NCBI GenBank assembly: GCA_030141605.1 | Contig: JAQGDQ010000059.1 | Span: 494,001 to 558,000, forward strand | From: Tubiluchus corallicola | Taxonomy: Eukaryota; Priapulida; Priapulimorpha; Priapulimorphida; Tubiluchidae | DNA: 64,000 nucleotides | Direction: 5' to 3' | Part shown: one piece after another, positions 1-15,392 of the stretch | Layout: each line of letters starts with the position of its first letter | How positions within the stretch are numbered: position 1 is the first letter of the stretch | Notes under the pieces: generated by a model | Database searches by the model: none | Told to the model about the DNA's origin: nothing | Seen by the model: the letters and a program-made list of their open reading frames with translations, nothing else | Position numbers and translations under genes: made by a program

Positions 1-1324
1 ATTATTATTGCGGTGCATTAATGAGTGACAGGATTTATTATGTTAGATGAAATTATTTACGATGAAATTATGTTAGACTCGATGGTTTTATTTAAATGCT
101 AATGAAGGGACTAAAGCAGCCGACCAACTGATCTAATTTAAGCAACCAAACCAACAAATTTAAATGAATGAATAAAATAACGATGTGAATTGAATAAAAA
201 GACAAATGAGCAAACAAACTATAAGGCATAAGAACGAAGAGATGAATGGACGGACGGATAAATGAGTGAAAGAACAAATGAACAAACAAATGAATCAAAT
301 GAAAACAAAAAATTAATTAACTACCATTTAGCCTCAGTATACGAACAAACAAGCGATATATTTAAGGCTTCAGTGCGCGAGTTTTCTTCATCAGTATAAC
401 AACATCTTTAGTCAAAACACTGAAACGCCCCGCAAATAGCAATTTGCGTGGGATATAATAAGTTAATTACCTGCGCGTTTAACCAAAAATAAATGTCACG
501 GAGAAGTTGTTTATATGCAGATCTCCTTGCGGATGTAATTAAAGCCATATTGTTGAGTGCTGCTTATTTACCCCTCAGAATCTTGGAGAACAGCTTCAAG
601 AAGTAAAGGCATCACTCGTAGGTGTCTAATCGCCTGTGCAAAGAACTGCGTGGTACAAGTTGTTGTATTAGGTGACACGTCCTAATGAAGACTTAAGTGC
701 GAAAATGGGGGGCTTCGCTGAGTCAGCTGTTATAGGAAGCCTTGTAATTCCGCTAGAGCTAATGAAAGGGACTGGGACACGAGTCCCTGGTGGTTCCTGC
801 TGCTGTCAGCTCGTAATATCACGGCCATTGTCTTCGTCGCAAAACTTTTCATTAAGCAATTTAGGTGCTTGTGACTACAAATAGTTGAGTCAAATTCTTT
901 AATTGCTGACTGGCAGGTTCAAGTTACGGCTTGGAACTGTAATCAGATAATCTAGTTGGTCCAGTAAAATCCAAATAACTTTGTGTTTAAAATGCCGTCT
1001 GCAGTCTGCAACGATTTACATTTTACTACGTACTGTTGTGACCACTGTTCCCTTTCTAGTACTTCTAGTAATTTCACCCACGCCTAATCACGATCGCATT
1101 GCAACCAAAATATTCCACCTCAGTAGAACTTCCAACTCAGTATTGCGTAGACCCTTCAACGCAGATGAATTTAAATGAATACGCCAGATTTGTCGGCAGC
1201 AATGCTCTCTTCAGATATAATGAAAGATATTTTCTCATTCAACAGGGCCTTAGGCAAACCGACAGATAGTTCCTCCAACTATAGACAATATCCGTTTAGC
1301 TAGCTTGTCATGTTGCCTGTCAAG

Positions 1325-1545
1325 CAGTCAGGTGGCAAACCAACCAATCCGTCACCAACCCCAACAAACAAGCAAGCAACAACCAATCAACTTACTGACT
1401 GACTGTTTGACCAACTAAGCAACCAACCAAGCAAAGAAGCAACCTAACGACCAACAAACTAACCCACCAATCAACCAAACAAACAATCAAGCAACCAGCA
1501 AACCAACCAACTAACAAACCAACCAACTAACCAACCAAACCAGTA
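1325..1545 (+). repeat. Degenerate (ACCA/CAAG)n tetranucleotide tract
   Basis: ACCAACCAA, CAAGCAAGCAAC and related tetramers dominate, with a TGACTGACTG block at 1395. A similar but weaker AATG/AAAC tract fills about 150-310. Confidence 0.75.
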
Positions 1546-2079
1546 CATTTTTCTAGTCTTTATTTTTTCAAGTATTTTATTTTCCTGTTTTCCTGTTTTC
1601 GTTAGAAAAGCCACGAACTTGATATAATTTCATAAGCCGTGGATCATGCTTGAGATACGACGAAGCAATTTTATTGAAGGTGAAACCTAATTCATACCGT
1701 CTGCGAAGCAAGTTCTTTGCGCTTGCGTACACTAACGCCAATGTGTGTTTTGTCCAAACAAATATAATAACTTGATAATAAAGTGTGAACTAGTAAGACT
1801 TCATAGTAGAGCTATGATTACTAGAACGAGAATAATTTGAATAATTCATATTTACAATGGCATTTTGTCTGAGAGCGTCTACATGTAGGTGAAAAATGTA
1901 AAAATGCACAAGATATGGCTTGATGCGTACGTTTCCCACTTTTGCCGAAATGGTTTATTTTGACGCTCCAAATTTTTGCTATGTAAATTAATATAAAGCA
2001 TGCTCAAAATTCAAAATTAGTAGCAAAAGTCCAATTTACTACTAAGAGACAAAGCCCACATTCTCTTGTAGTGAGAGGT

Positions 2080-2420
2080 AGAAGATAGAAAGAAAAAAGG
2101 AGAAAAGGTAGAAACGTAGGCGAGAGGCATATTAAGGCAAAAAACAGACAAAGGAAAACGAAAACAGGAAAAGGACAACGGACAAAAGGTAGAAATGAAA
2201 AGTAGATGGACGGACAGATGGATGGATGAATGGATGGATAGATAGACAGGGGGAGGGAAGAGAAAAATAAAAAATATCGGTGATACAAGAAACAGAGAAG
2301 AGAGAGTGAGACAAAGGGAGAGAGCATGGAAAGAGAAAGACGGAAAAGCAAGAGAGAGAGAGAAAGAGCGAAAGAGAAACAGAGAGAAAGAAAGAAAGAA
2401 AGTGGGGGCGGGGGAAAGAA
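2080..2420 (+). repeat. Degenerate polypurine tract
   Basis: A GAGA/GAAA/GGAA-rich tract with a GGACAGATGGATGGATG block at about 2210-2245. The 152- and 99-codon minus-strand frames are low-complexity Ser/Leu/Phe readings. Confidence 0.8.
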
Positions 2421-3479
2421 GGCTTTAGCAAATTTGAAGTGATTGTCGACAGCTACATACAATCGATTTTATGGTGTTCGAAACAGAAGAAAATGAGTTT
2501 TATAACATTGATTTTATAGTAAAACTAAGTTTATGTGCAGAGATATTGTGCTCCACAATAAAGAATCTACAACCTTTATGTAGCTATTACCTACACGGTT
2601 ATGCTTTTAATGTTTAAAGGTATTTAAATGTCAAGGTATGAGAAGCCCGTGAGCGCAGTGACGCATTTCTCGCGTAGTGGAGTATTTCTCAAGCGAGAGC
2701 AACAGGCATAGCAAAATTAGTCATTTTGGAGCTAAGTCGTAAAAAAGATCCATATTTCGTGAATTTGGTGAAATGATAAAAAATCAAATCTTGGAAACGA
2801 CGCTCCTGGCCTAAGTGGGGGAAAGGCGACTAATTAGATGAGATGCCCTTTAAGTCTATAATGATCAGCCACAAATCTGACATTAAAGTCTGATGTTATG
2901 AATGGAAGAAGTGAAGAGGAAAGGTGTGACAAGTAAAGGTCTGTGAACCGTGACATTTCTTTATTGGTTTTCATCAATGGCTGAACAAATTCAAGTACAT
3001 ACATAATAATTCATGTGACATTTTGATTATTGAGCTTTTGCATTTACAAGGAGCCAGCGCTCACTTATTAAAACCCGCCTATTAATTAACCTTAATTGTT
3101 GATGACTGACAACAATTTCTGTTGTATTTTGAAATTCTCCTTACTTACATAAGCTATGTTTATAGATATACGTACGGCTTGCACATAAATTATATAGTCA
3201 GGCAATCTTCCGATCTTCACAGCAAGCTGTAAACAGTTACTTTATGGCAAAGCCTATGATTACATGTGAAAGATATTAAGAGAATTACTTGTTTCTTCAA
3301 GACTCGAAATCTGTAACAATTGTTCCACTTCGAATAAGTTATAGATACCTGTAAAAGATTCTTGCAACACCATATACTGTAATATAATTACAAGAGCACT
3401 GAAATGAGTGGATATTACAAAGCAGAATTACAAAGAAATAAACTCATAATACCAATAATAAAAATATGCTGAAGGGATA

Positions 3480-4025
<546 letters not shown>

Positions 4026-6260
4026 TTAGTTTACAGTAGTAAAAACACTTGGAGGTTTGTTACAGGCTTGGTCCTTAAAAGCAGAATCATTGGAAGCAGT
4101 CATGAGGGTGGCACAGAATGCGATGGAGTGAGCATATAAAGATTACAAGAAGAACCACGACAGCATGGTGGCGTTGGAGATGGTTGATGCAGGTGTTTAT
4201 GGTTTCTACACTCTCAAACAATCAGAGTGGATATAGGCAGGTTAAGCAAACAAGGCAAAACACATGATGTGCCAGTTCTGCTGCAATTCTTTTACCTACT
4301 ATTGATTGTGCTGTTGTTGTCTGCTTTTTTTATGTGTGATTGCTTACGGGAAAAGAGCAAATCAAGACCGTAAACTTTGTTAGATCACAGACGCAGAAAG
4401 CAAATTAGTTCCGACTTGAATGTCTGGGTACCACATGTTTGGCACTAACAGGACCCTGGGAATTTAAAAGAGTATAGAGTCAGTAGTCGCTCACTGACTA
4501 ACACGGAACTAAGGATCAATTCGCAAAACGTAGTAAACAGGGCCTCATAGTATAAGCACAAAATGTCAATTAAGGAAATGTTTTTAAACTTTTCTAAGAT
4601 TTAACGAAACCCAAACATGCGCCATTTCTCTAATAATTGAGCGTTATATGGATGACGAAATAATGGATTGCACACAAAATACTAAACCGTTTTTTCTCAA
4701 TATCAATGATATATCAATATCAAAGTTTTCAGAAAATTTTAATAGTTACCCCTGTATTTTTAAATTTTACAGCAGCGGTAATTATTACAATTGCCAAAAA
4801 TATGAAACTGCTAGAACTGCTGTATTTTTAGTAGCTCTCAAACGGGCAGCATAAATTTATCTTGCATGAGATGAAACTGCAAAAATAAAATTAAGAAATA
4901 AAAAACTGCTAGTTTCACATGAAAGCGTGCAAAAACTGATACAACTATAACTTCAATACAACAATTTTAACAGAACTACGAATGTAAAAGGCGTCGATGG
5001 CAAGACCAATTCATATTATTTAACCTAGGTTATCAAGTTTGTTTAACCGAGGTACCTTAGTTAAGTATATTATTTGTTTTTTAGGATACCACGCATGCAA
5101 ATATATAAAAAAGACCCCAAGCGTACGTTTGTTTTCATGACTAACATACTTGCATTGGCCTAAGATCAACGGGGCTACTGAATTTTGACTTCAAAACGTG
5201 TTCTATCTGTTATCGGTGATACCACAACGGATATGAGTAACCCAGTAGAAGTTATTGGTCGGGTCACTAGTGTGTATGTGATCCAGATACTTAACCTGCA
5301 TTTGGCAAAACAAAATCATATTTCTAGATACATGATCTTCATATAAACGTCATTATTTCCCTTACATGTTTAGATAAACTAGATAAGTCCTACTAGCTTT
5401 GCCCTAATCTGATTTCGTTTAATGACATAAAGAAGCGGGACACATCAGCTTATACACGTGGCAGCAATGTTTTTTTATAGCCCGCTCTACTCGTTATCAC
5501 ACAACATGGTTCAAGATTATGCGCTTGTATATGCGGGATACTCTGCATGGGTTGAAAAAAGTCGCGTCTGCTTGAAACTTGGACACACATTTTGAGGCCA
5601 AAGATAGAAATGACAACAAATCACAAAAGAGATTTTAGTTTTCACCACTTGGTTCATTTGCTTGTCTTGCAAAAAATCATTATAATAGTTAGTTCCACGC
5701 CCAGGCTTAAGCCACTATTAGAAACGCCGCCAAAGAAAACTCTATCGGGTATTCCCGTGAGATTAAAAACAAGCAAAGGACGTCGTTTTCTGGTGTAAGA
5801 ATAGAGGTCGCGCATAATCACTTAATAGAGAACATAAGTCAGACATTTGGGTAAACTTACTGAGGTCGTTGAAACCAGGCTAGAGCTAGGATGAAAAATA
5901 TACATGCTCAACTGAAGGAATTTGATGCCAATATTAGTATAAAGCGAAAATCAAAAGCATCGGTTAGTATACAAATGCGTGTCGCAAACCAGATCAATTT
6001 GATGCTAAATATAAAACCGTGACAGTTGCTAAATATAGAGCGCATGCTCTATATTGGGCGAATTGATTTTATTTTCGATTAGTATCCTTATTGCAAATCA
6101 GCGTTAAACTGAACTGACAGCACAGAATGCTAAATTTAAGTTTGCTTTAGAAGGTTTAAGCATATTATAAATAAATATAGAACCTCATAAAAAGAATCAA
6201 GGAAATATTAGGCATAAGGTCAGAACTCAAAGATTGAATAAATGAGTGAATAAACTTTCA

Positions 6261-6302
6261 AATAATAATAATAATAATAAGTGTGATATAGTGATAATAA
6301 TA

Positions 6303-6350
<48 letters not shown>

Positions 6351-6368
6351 ATGATGATGATGATGATG

Positions 6369-6405
<37 letters not shown>
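6261..6405 (+). repeat. Compound (TAA)n/(GAT)n microsatellite
   Basis: TAA units (6261-6280 and 6294-6304) pass to GAT/ATG units (about 6304-6370) and back to TAA (6370-6405). The poly-Ile and poly-His frames are artefacts. Confidence 0.95.
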
Positions 6406-6407
<2 letters not shown>

Positions 6408-9400
6408 GAAGGTATGAGTAAATGAGTGAACGGACGAATGGATGAATGAATAATGCATGGATTCATGGGACGTCACTATATCAAGTTTCTTTTCGTTGAT
6501 GTGTTTTCGATAATATAAATACATGTGATAATATGACGATGACCAACTATCGAAGCCACCACACAAACTATATAACGATGCCATATTCAAAAGGACTAGA
6601 GTAGCTTGTCTTTGAGCTTGTCATATTAGCGAAAGGATATAGTTTTCAATGGCACCTAGATGATGGTCCAATAGTAAAAAGCCAAAATGTAAATGTATAA
6701 CTCTCCAGTCAAAATCTTAGTGTATAAAATGAGTGATTGTCAAAAAAACCGAAATTGTATTGCAAAACTGGTGTTGATGATAAGTCTATAAAAAAGCAAG
6801 TATAAGGAGGGAAATAATTAAAAATACGTACATCTTAAATTTTAGTTTATTAGGTTCGTGCATTTTTCAAAAAAATAAGTAGGAGGGGCGATAACAAACG
6901 ATGTTAACAGTAGTTTTCCTACACATGTAAAGAGTTTTAAACACTCCGTGTCCTGAAGAACCTGTCCAGTCTTTAACTGGATGTTTAGGTTTATTGGGGT
7001 TTATTGCCTAAATCAGCCGCAATAACGTGTTTCTTAACGGGGTCAGTGAGGAACTATGTCACGTCGTGCCCACAAGTATTAAAAGACGCATTAGTTTTGC
7101 CAGATTCTTTTCTGTCCGTCAACACAGCTGCCAAAAGATTTTCGCAAAAATGTAATCATTGGGTTGGTCATAAAATCTACAAGGCGGTCAGTGTGTTGTA
7201 GTTTTGCTGTGTTTATGTCGTTTAACTAAGTCGCAGATTTACCCGGACAGATGGTTCATAACATGTTTACGATGGTATTTGTATATTTATGTCAGTGGTC
7301 TTCTGTACTTACAAACTATAATCGTGATAAACTTTATGTTACTAGACGAACGACCTCACTATTACACATCTTCATGATACATATATATTCATTACTTGTC
7401 CGAATGAATGGAAGTTTTGCCCAATAGAAAGAAAGCTCTGTACTAGTACCCAACTGCTGCTTTACTGCTAGTGCTCTATTGGCGTTACGTTACTCTATTT
7501 GCTATTGGGAGAAAGAAAAATCAAATGTAATGAAGGTAACTATATAATTGTAACAGTAACTGCGTGCTGGTGAAAACAAACGAACCTGCTACAATACAAT
7601 CAAAAGAAAATGCCAATAAAGCGAAAGACTTTTAACCAGACATAAAACTCTTTAATTGGACTAATTATTCCAAGACAAAATCAAATACAACATGGACCAA
7701 AAAACGAGTATTCACCAATATAAGAAACGTTGACCTAGCATGTGTGTTAGTGAATTTTAGCATTTACTCAGATTTACTTCTAATAAAATGTAAACACAAA
7801 TTTTCTCATCGCCCTAATCTTAGTTTATATTCGAATGAATCAATCGACTTAGTAGGCTATTAGATTGGAAATAACGACTTTGAAAATGATGACAAAAAGT
7901 GAACGACCAGTGCACGCTGTGAATAAGTAATGCGTACGTTCACCCCTTACAGGATGTCAACGCCACTTTCAAGAACCAGCAAATGCTAATTCGGAAATGT
8001 CCCAAAGGAGGAAGTCAATTTCAAATCTTGAAAAATTAACATTCAGGGAAATCAATTTAATATGTTGGCATAACCGAATCAATGAACTTTTTTATTGCAA
8101 TGAAGGTTTGAAATTAATGATCGATTGTCAATGGCTTCATTTAACCTAAAGAACTTTTAGCTTAAAATAAACGTCATCCTTCCTATCGTCAAGTCAAAAT
8201 GGTTTCATTCCATCTCCATTATTAGTTTGTGTCTTCGTCAAAACTATGCTCCCTTTTTGTAATGATCCGAAATGGTCCCCTTTAATTCCGGTATACATTT
8301 TATTTTTTTTCTAATAGGTTTTCTACAGCTCTTAATCTAGGGATTTTTGAAGTCCTTGCTGGTTGTTTCTGTAATGAAATTGTCCCTTGATCCCAACTAA
8401 GAAAATAAGATTTTTGGTTCTAGCTTTTAAAAAGGTTTTCTGTGATTTTCGATGTGGCTAGTCTTCATGTGTCTGTCAGCTAATATATCTCTTCGTGTGA
8501 TTCCTTGTAATATGACTTCTAGTGGAATAAGTCTGATAAGGTCCTGTATATTCCAATCCGAAAGGGTCCTTGTGGCATCAAATTTGCGCTAACTTCGCGT
8601 GATGACAGTCTAAGGTGATTTCTAATTTCTGGTGGTTTCACTTGATATTTAATAAAATTTCTTATGATTTTAGTCTGATGTGGTTTATTTGGATTGCTAA
8701 AGTACTAATCTTTCCATAAATACATCTGGAACTGTGTGGCTAGAAAAGTTGCAATCTAAGCTTGTTTCTTTTCAAACGTCCATGCTCAGTCTATTGTATA
8801 TGGGTGCTGTTATTTGTTACAGTGTCAATTTAATTTTCAATACTTTTCAGTTCTTATCTAGTAATTTGTGTATATATAAAATATAAGTTGGTTTACTAAT
8901 TAAGTTAACTATCTGTAGTTCCTAATCATTATGAGTTCCTGAAATTTTAGCATGAAACATTTACCGTTTAACTTTGTAGTGCAAACTAAAATTCCCTAGC
9001 ATGGCTTCAGTTAGACATTCTCTTCTCTGATGCCTTTCCCATATGCTGTCACATTTCTTTTTCCGCAATATGCATTGCCGAGGTATTACCTTTAAACAAT
9101 AACAATACGTAACTCCAAACACGGTAAAATATAATATGATAGTCTATCTTCAAACCGCAATCAGATGTAAACTAATACCTCTTATTATGACTCATAACAT
9201 GACTTATTTGCTGCAGAGCAAGCTTGCTTGGATTAATATAGAAACGCGCTTAACCATCTAAAACTTTTAAATTACTGGCCTTCATCATAGCATTAATCTC
9301 AACTTAAATCATGACATTTTTGTCAAGGAAGCGTTAAACTTCTGGAAAAATGTCAGAATAAAATCGGTTTAACCGCTCATACTCCCGCTAACAGTTTTGT

Positions 9401-10004
9401 TTCTAGACCAACACGCATTTAGGCTCATTAAAGTTCGAATCAGCAATGCACATTTTGTTTTGTCTCCCGGTTCTATAGACCATCACAGTATATTATGAAG
9501 ACGTGACTGCAGCTTCGTCGAAGACGCAAACCAAGTCCTAAATCACCATTTACTTCGCAAGATAACACGTACATTAACGCCAACATAAAACAACGTTAGA
9601 TTAAAACATCATTAAATCTTTGCCGCACGTAGCGGGTTATTCTTTCGTCTTCTGACTCCCGTTAACCTAGTCTGCGGAATCGCATTTCCTATAAAACTGT
9701 TGACGTAGTAATAGCTTGCAGCCATCATCCTTGTTCTGAATTCCCTTCTTGCACTGGACGACGTGACAGTGAGCAAGTTGCAAAATTGCTTCATAAGATA
9801 TTTTTGAGGCGAAGTGATTAGCTAATTGGTCAGGAATGAAGCAGATACCATATTTCTGAAAAGTAAAACCTACTACAGACCAGACATATACGGTGCTATA
9901 CACATCTAGGGGCACACATCTACCTACCAGAACGAAAGAAATTGAGCCATTCCAAACAGGTCACAAGACCCCAGGCCACGAACAACTCTATGACGTAACA
10001 CGTC

Positions 10005-10140
10005 ATTTTTGCTATATAATGATTGTTACATAATGACGCAAATTTTTTTGCTATATAGTATCGAATTTTTGTTACATAATGCAGCATTTTTGTCACCTAC
10101 TGTATTGCTATATATTGATAGTTTTGCTACATAACGAATC
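10005..10140 (+). repeat. Degenerate short-period repeat (TTTTTGYTAYATAATG)
   Basis: TTTTTGCTATATAATG, ATTGTTACATAATG, TTTTTTGCTATATAG, TTTTTGTTACATAATG, TTTTTGTCACCTACTG, ATTGCTATATATTG and TTTTGCTACATAACG follow one another. The spacing is irregular (about 17-30 bases). Nothing coding is visible here. Confidence 0.65.
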
Positions 10141-11752
10141 CTAAAAAGCACATTTTTATAATTTGTCGTCCGTGTACAACACATAGCAAAAGAATCTATA
10201 GGAGCTTTATGGTTGTAAACATTTTTGATTTGAAAACTGTTTTATACTCTCTTTCATGTCATTATGTTTCCTTTTGCTGCTGGATGTGAGTTGAAGTAGC
10301 AACAGCTGCTGCAGACATGGAAAAATTTACTATTCTAAACTGGACTCACTGGACAGTGATTGATATTGACCTATCCATTGGCTTTTTCGCACTGTTTACT
10401 CAACAGACGATAAACGTATCCAACTTGATTAAAAGCCAACAGAGACTTGTCAGACTAAGACTTGTGTACCTAGCAGGACGTTTGAGAGTTGCTGGGGGGA
10501 TTTGCAGCTATCCTAAAACAAATGGCAACGTCTGAAAAATATTGATAAAAGGTATCGATCGGCTCTGGCTATAAAAACATCAAAGACATTAAAGTTTACA
10601 TCATATCAGGGTGAGGCGGTGATGCCATCATCACGGATGGATACACATGGTGGAAGTATCGAACTAGGGACGATGGAACTAGTTGGTACCGAAATAAGTT
10701 GTGCAAGATAAGCATGCTTCCCCGGCGGCCAGCGCGATTGAACATTCATTTTTGTTTCTTAGCGGCAAATTCGTCAGCAAATTTAAATTGAAATTGATCG
10801 ATGCATGAACGAGCAAACTGAGTTTGACTCGACAAACGAAAATTTGTCAAAGGGTATGCAAAATCAGACTGCTGTTTAATAATGATGAAAATTACCCTGA
10901 GGCTTGTGAGACGTTGCAGTATGCCATAGATATACGGTTTTACAAATTGAATTTAAGCAACCTTTACCAAATTTGAATTGTGTATATCATTTGTGTATCA
11001 CTTGGGCTAGATTATATTAGTTATTTGTTTGGATGGTTGGTTGTCTGACCTGCGTGTCAACCAACATAACAGACTGGCAGACACAGTTGTAAAAGTGCGC
11101 AATACACTAATCGGCGGTGAAACATTGGGTGATAGTATTGCAGATGTATAGTATCTGAAAAGGTTAGAAACAATCAGATTCATAAGTTTCACCAAGCCAA
11201 AAAATTAAACAGACGCACCGCTGGATCAAATCTCTCCTAGCCTGGGACACAACGTGAGCTAAACCCTTCCCTAATTTTTATGCTGTGTATGTTCACTGCT
11301 GGCATACAGACTTTATCTGGATAACTTACGTTGTTTAAACGCATATGTCTTTTAGACTGATCATATATAAATTTCATACCATGGAAACTACATGTAATTT
11401 TATTGCAGTGTATTGAAAAAAGCACATAACGTCACAAGTTTGTAAGGGAGTTGATATTTTTTCATTAAGTCGTAGGATAGCAACAGCTTTTTTTGCGGTA
11501 AGTATATAACAGTGATACATTTTCTGGACAAATTGCTACTAAGCGTTCACGTATTCTTCGTGTTTTTTTAAATTGTTTGTCTATACTATTAGATTTAATA
11601 TTGTGGGCTCTGTCAGTAAGAAGAGTTAGTGAGACTGAGCCATGTAGGCGGTACTTAGCCTACGCTTTCGATTTTTGTATAATGGAGGCTTCAATGTAGT
11701 TACTGTAGACACGTTTCAACTTTTCGCGATATACGAGGCCTATAAAGCAATG

Positions 11753-11867
<115 letters not shown>

Positions 11868-12559
11868 TAATTATGTGTAGCTCTCTGAAACAGGCATACG
11901 AAGTAAACAGTGAACGTGGGATGCTAATGCTAAAATCAATTACATGAAATAATTGATTTGAATTGTTGAAATGATTTCAAACCACAGCATTTCAAGCCTC
12001 TTCACATAGTTTCAGTGCAACACAACTCAAACTAATAGTTGGTTATCTAGCTCCACTATAGAATATAGACGAATGTAACTGATATAGAAACTATACAGAT
12101 ACTTTGCTCTTCTCCCGAAATTTCGCAAAAGGGTGACTTCGTGTTGATGACTCACTCGCGCATAAACAGTGATATCTTATCTTGCCGAGCAATTAATTTT
12201 ATGTTAGTTAGTTACACTTTTTATGTACTAAAACACGTGTAGTGTATTAGAATCCGCGTCGATTTTAACTATCTGCACATGTTCGATTTTTATTTGATTA
12301 TTTTTATAGGCAGGCAGTGCCTTTGGGCTGGTCTACTTACATTATCATTGTTTTTAAGCTTTAGTCTAGACTTGTGAGGTCTTTAACCTATAATTCTACA
12401 CATGTTCATACAACTTTCTTGTACATGATGAAAATCATTGATCAACATTTATCAGGGCAAACAGTTATAGTAATATGTTTTATGGCATACTCTCACTTCA
12501 ATGCAATTCAATGAAAATTATGAAATCCAATACCTACAATGTAATGCAATATACAACAT

Positions 12560-12815
12560 AACACAACACTACACTGCACTGTGCTGCACTGCACTGCATT
12601 ACACTACACTACACTACACTACACTACACTACACTACACTACACTACACTACACTACACTACACTACACTACACTACGCTACACTACACTACGCTACACT
12701 ACACTACTCTACACTACACTACGCTACACTACACTACGCTACACTACACTACGCTACGCTACACTACGCTACGCTACGCTGCACTACACTACGCTACACT
12801 ACACTACACTACACG
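12560..12815 (+). repeat. Pentanucleotide microsatellite (ACACT)n, interrupted
   Basis: About 50 copies of ACACT, increasingly interrupted by ACGCT and ACTCT towards the right, flanked by degenerate ACACA/ATACA variants to about 12860. The Thr/Leu/His/Tyr-rich frames read through it are artefacts. Confidence 0.95.
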
Positions 12816-13921
12816 ATACAACACAATACAACACAACACAAGATAATCCGATACAATACAACAAAATTGCTGAATGATAATACACTGCAATTGGTAATAG
12901 ACTGCAATATGCCACGCTTCTCCTATTCCATCACAGTTTTGATATTCGCAAAACTTCTAAGCTTTAACAAGGATCTATTTCAAGCTTCTAATAATCTGCG
13001 AAAAGTACCAATCAAATTAAACAAATTGTTTAATTAATACATTAATACCTCGAAATATACCGAAACATTTCAAATAAACAAATTATAACTATGTGTACAT
13101 ACGATTTTGTTAATCTGAGGGTGTGACAGGGCAGAAGTGGACGGGAAAGAAATTTGAAATGAAACAAGTGTTTATCTAATCTTACCTTGATTGGGGATGC
13201 TGAAAATGTCATTAAACTTCGTCAAAATACTTGTTTTTTAAGTATTGCTCTCACTCTGAAAGATCTAGGCCTACAAAATTGAAATTTTATGATAGTTACA
13301 CTTTTCCCGGTTCTTATGTTTTTTTTCAGTGGAAAGTAGGTATTGGTTTAAATGCAGAAAGTTAGCTGTTAGATGCGTCTAATATAGCTATATTATAAAC
13401 GTTTAGCTTCGTTTGTTTAGGATGGGATGCATCACTATGTTAGTGTTTATAATAATGCATTTACTTTATTAGCAACATATTATTATCTTGCTTAAGTTTA
13501 ATAATTTATTTGAATAGTGTCACCTTATTATATTAGCTGTCAGTAATGATAATGACAATATTCTGCGTAGTAAATAAATAAGACATTGGTTAATAAAAAT
13601 AGCTGTTTTGTATATTTAAATTTCTTTTACTAGAAAGTGCTGCAAACACGACTACTTACAATCTAAATATTAACAGTTTTCGCATAATCTGTTTATTACT
13701 ATTGGTTGGTAGTTATTGTTTATTTATTTTTTCATTTTATTTTTTCAAATGTTGAAAAATAGTTTAGCTAATCTTCTAATCTGAACAATTTTTAAAACAC
13801 ACAGGAAAGACTACAATTTAGTGCAAATTCGGTTGAAGCCCGTTGACATTTAGAAATCAGAGACGTATATGAAACCTCCACTTAACCAAAGTTTCCTCTG
13901 GTTTAATTAGTAATATAAGTA

Positions 13922-13997
13922 CCCACGTGTCTCACAGATGAGTGACCAATAAAACAACACGTGTTGGACAGGTGGAGAACACGTGTCAATATAAAAG
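13922..13997 (+). promoter_or_regulatory. E-box cluster with CCAAT and TATAAAAG
   Basis: Three CACGTG motifs (13924-13929, 13958-13963, 13980-13985) lie within 62 bases. CCAAT (13946-13950) is between them, and TATAAAAG (13990-13997) immediately follows. The order fits a TATA promoter read on the + strand, starting near 14020. No coding exon was recognised downstream, so function is speculative. Confidence 0.3.
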
Positions 13998-15392
13998 TGT
14001 AAAGACGAGCAAACTAAAGGTTTTTAAAAGTCTAGTATTTTAAATAATACAAATGACTACTAGTGTGCAGTAGAAACGTTGAATTTTACTAACACAAATT
14101 TAATAAAATGTATTACATAGTAGATTGTTTATAAAACGGATAACGGTCTTGTCATAAAAAAATTAAAAAACGTTTGTCTAGTATTTGACCTAAATTATTA
14201 CACTTCTTCTTTGTTGCTTAGTGACATTTTAATGTTATGCTTTTTCAGCACGCAATTTAACGTTCTGCAAGCCAGGACCCTGAATCCAGCGTTTCATGAG
14301 CAGCCCTAGTTAATGTGAATGGTTGTGGCAGGACTGGAACTTTGAAATATTCGAAGGCATTCATATTCTTCTTAAGGCATTTATATTTTCAGGGGTACCG
14401 TAGCTTGTAAGACAAAATGTTTTTCATGCTAATCATGACAGATCTTCTCATGAATTGCCTGGCTAATTTGGATCTCCCAGTTGGCAAGTTTCCTTGAAAT
14501 GGACTGGAGTGACACTCGGAAGCTCTCTAACCATCCAACAGCCTACGCGGGTTTCTATTCTGAGACGAAAGTGGAAGCCCTAGATAAAAATCAGCCACTG
14601 TCAACAAGCTAGTTTCTCCCTGGTCTGCTAATGTCAAGCCCTGCTCGACTACAATTAATAGTCGACAGGTTGTGGCTTAAGTACCGGAAACATGCCGAGA
14701 TTACAGTTGGACGCTTGCCAAATAGCTTGCTTTCGATATATAACGGAAATTTGCTGGGGCAATTACACTTACGCGTAATTTTCATCTTTTCTCTGAGTTA
14801 CAAACTTTCACTTTCCAAGGAAAGGTAAACTTTAAGTATTCTACTATATAAGTAAATATTGATGCTACTGCACTTACATTACTGCAGAAGTCACCGATAT
14901 TATGTAGGTTTACCTTTGGATTAAGAAGTGGAGAGAAAACGTGATCATTTTATCAAATTACAATTAACGTCGAAATCCATAGTCAAAAAACTACAAAAAA
15001 GCTACAATTAAAATAAGTTGTAAAAATCAAAACTGTATATAATAACGAAGCTCGAATGTAGGTAAAATGCACAGGTAAAATTGCACCTTTGCCACAGCAG
15101 AACCGTCCTAAACATGTTCATCTGATTTTTTTTTCATATTTAAAGACCGGAAAAAATAAAAACAAATAGACAAACATACATAAATATACCTACATAAATA
15201 ATTAAGTATTACATAGATTAAGGAAATAAGCCACAAAATGCTTTGTTTCTGAGACAGAATTATAATCAACAATGCACGAACATTCTACATAGTGTTTGTC
15301 TACAATTCTTTGATCTTTTGACAATGGCAATATGCTGACAATTACACCACATTTACATGCAGAAGTTATCTAAATGGTTTTTCTAGAATTCC

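Larger units (their letters stand above)
1..3479. other. Intergenic, no gene seen
   Basis: AT-rich sequence with only simple repeats. The frame at 672-884 has no recognisable domain and spans a small hairpin (GGGAC..GAGTCCC at about 769-787). Nothing else is supported. Confidence 0.6.

Noticed and set aside
9612-9915. Two overlapping minus-strand frames
   Set aside because: They are different frames over the same DNA, without a domain, conserved motif or convincing splice sites.
12501-13037. 178-codon Thr/Leu/His/Tyr-rich frame
   Set aside because: It reads through the ACACT pentanucleotide array, with a short random tail.
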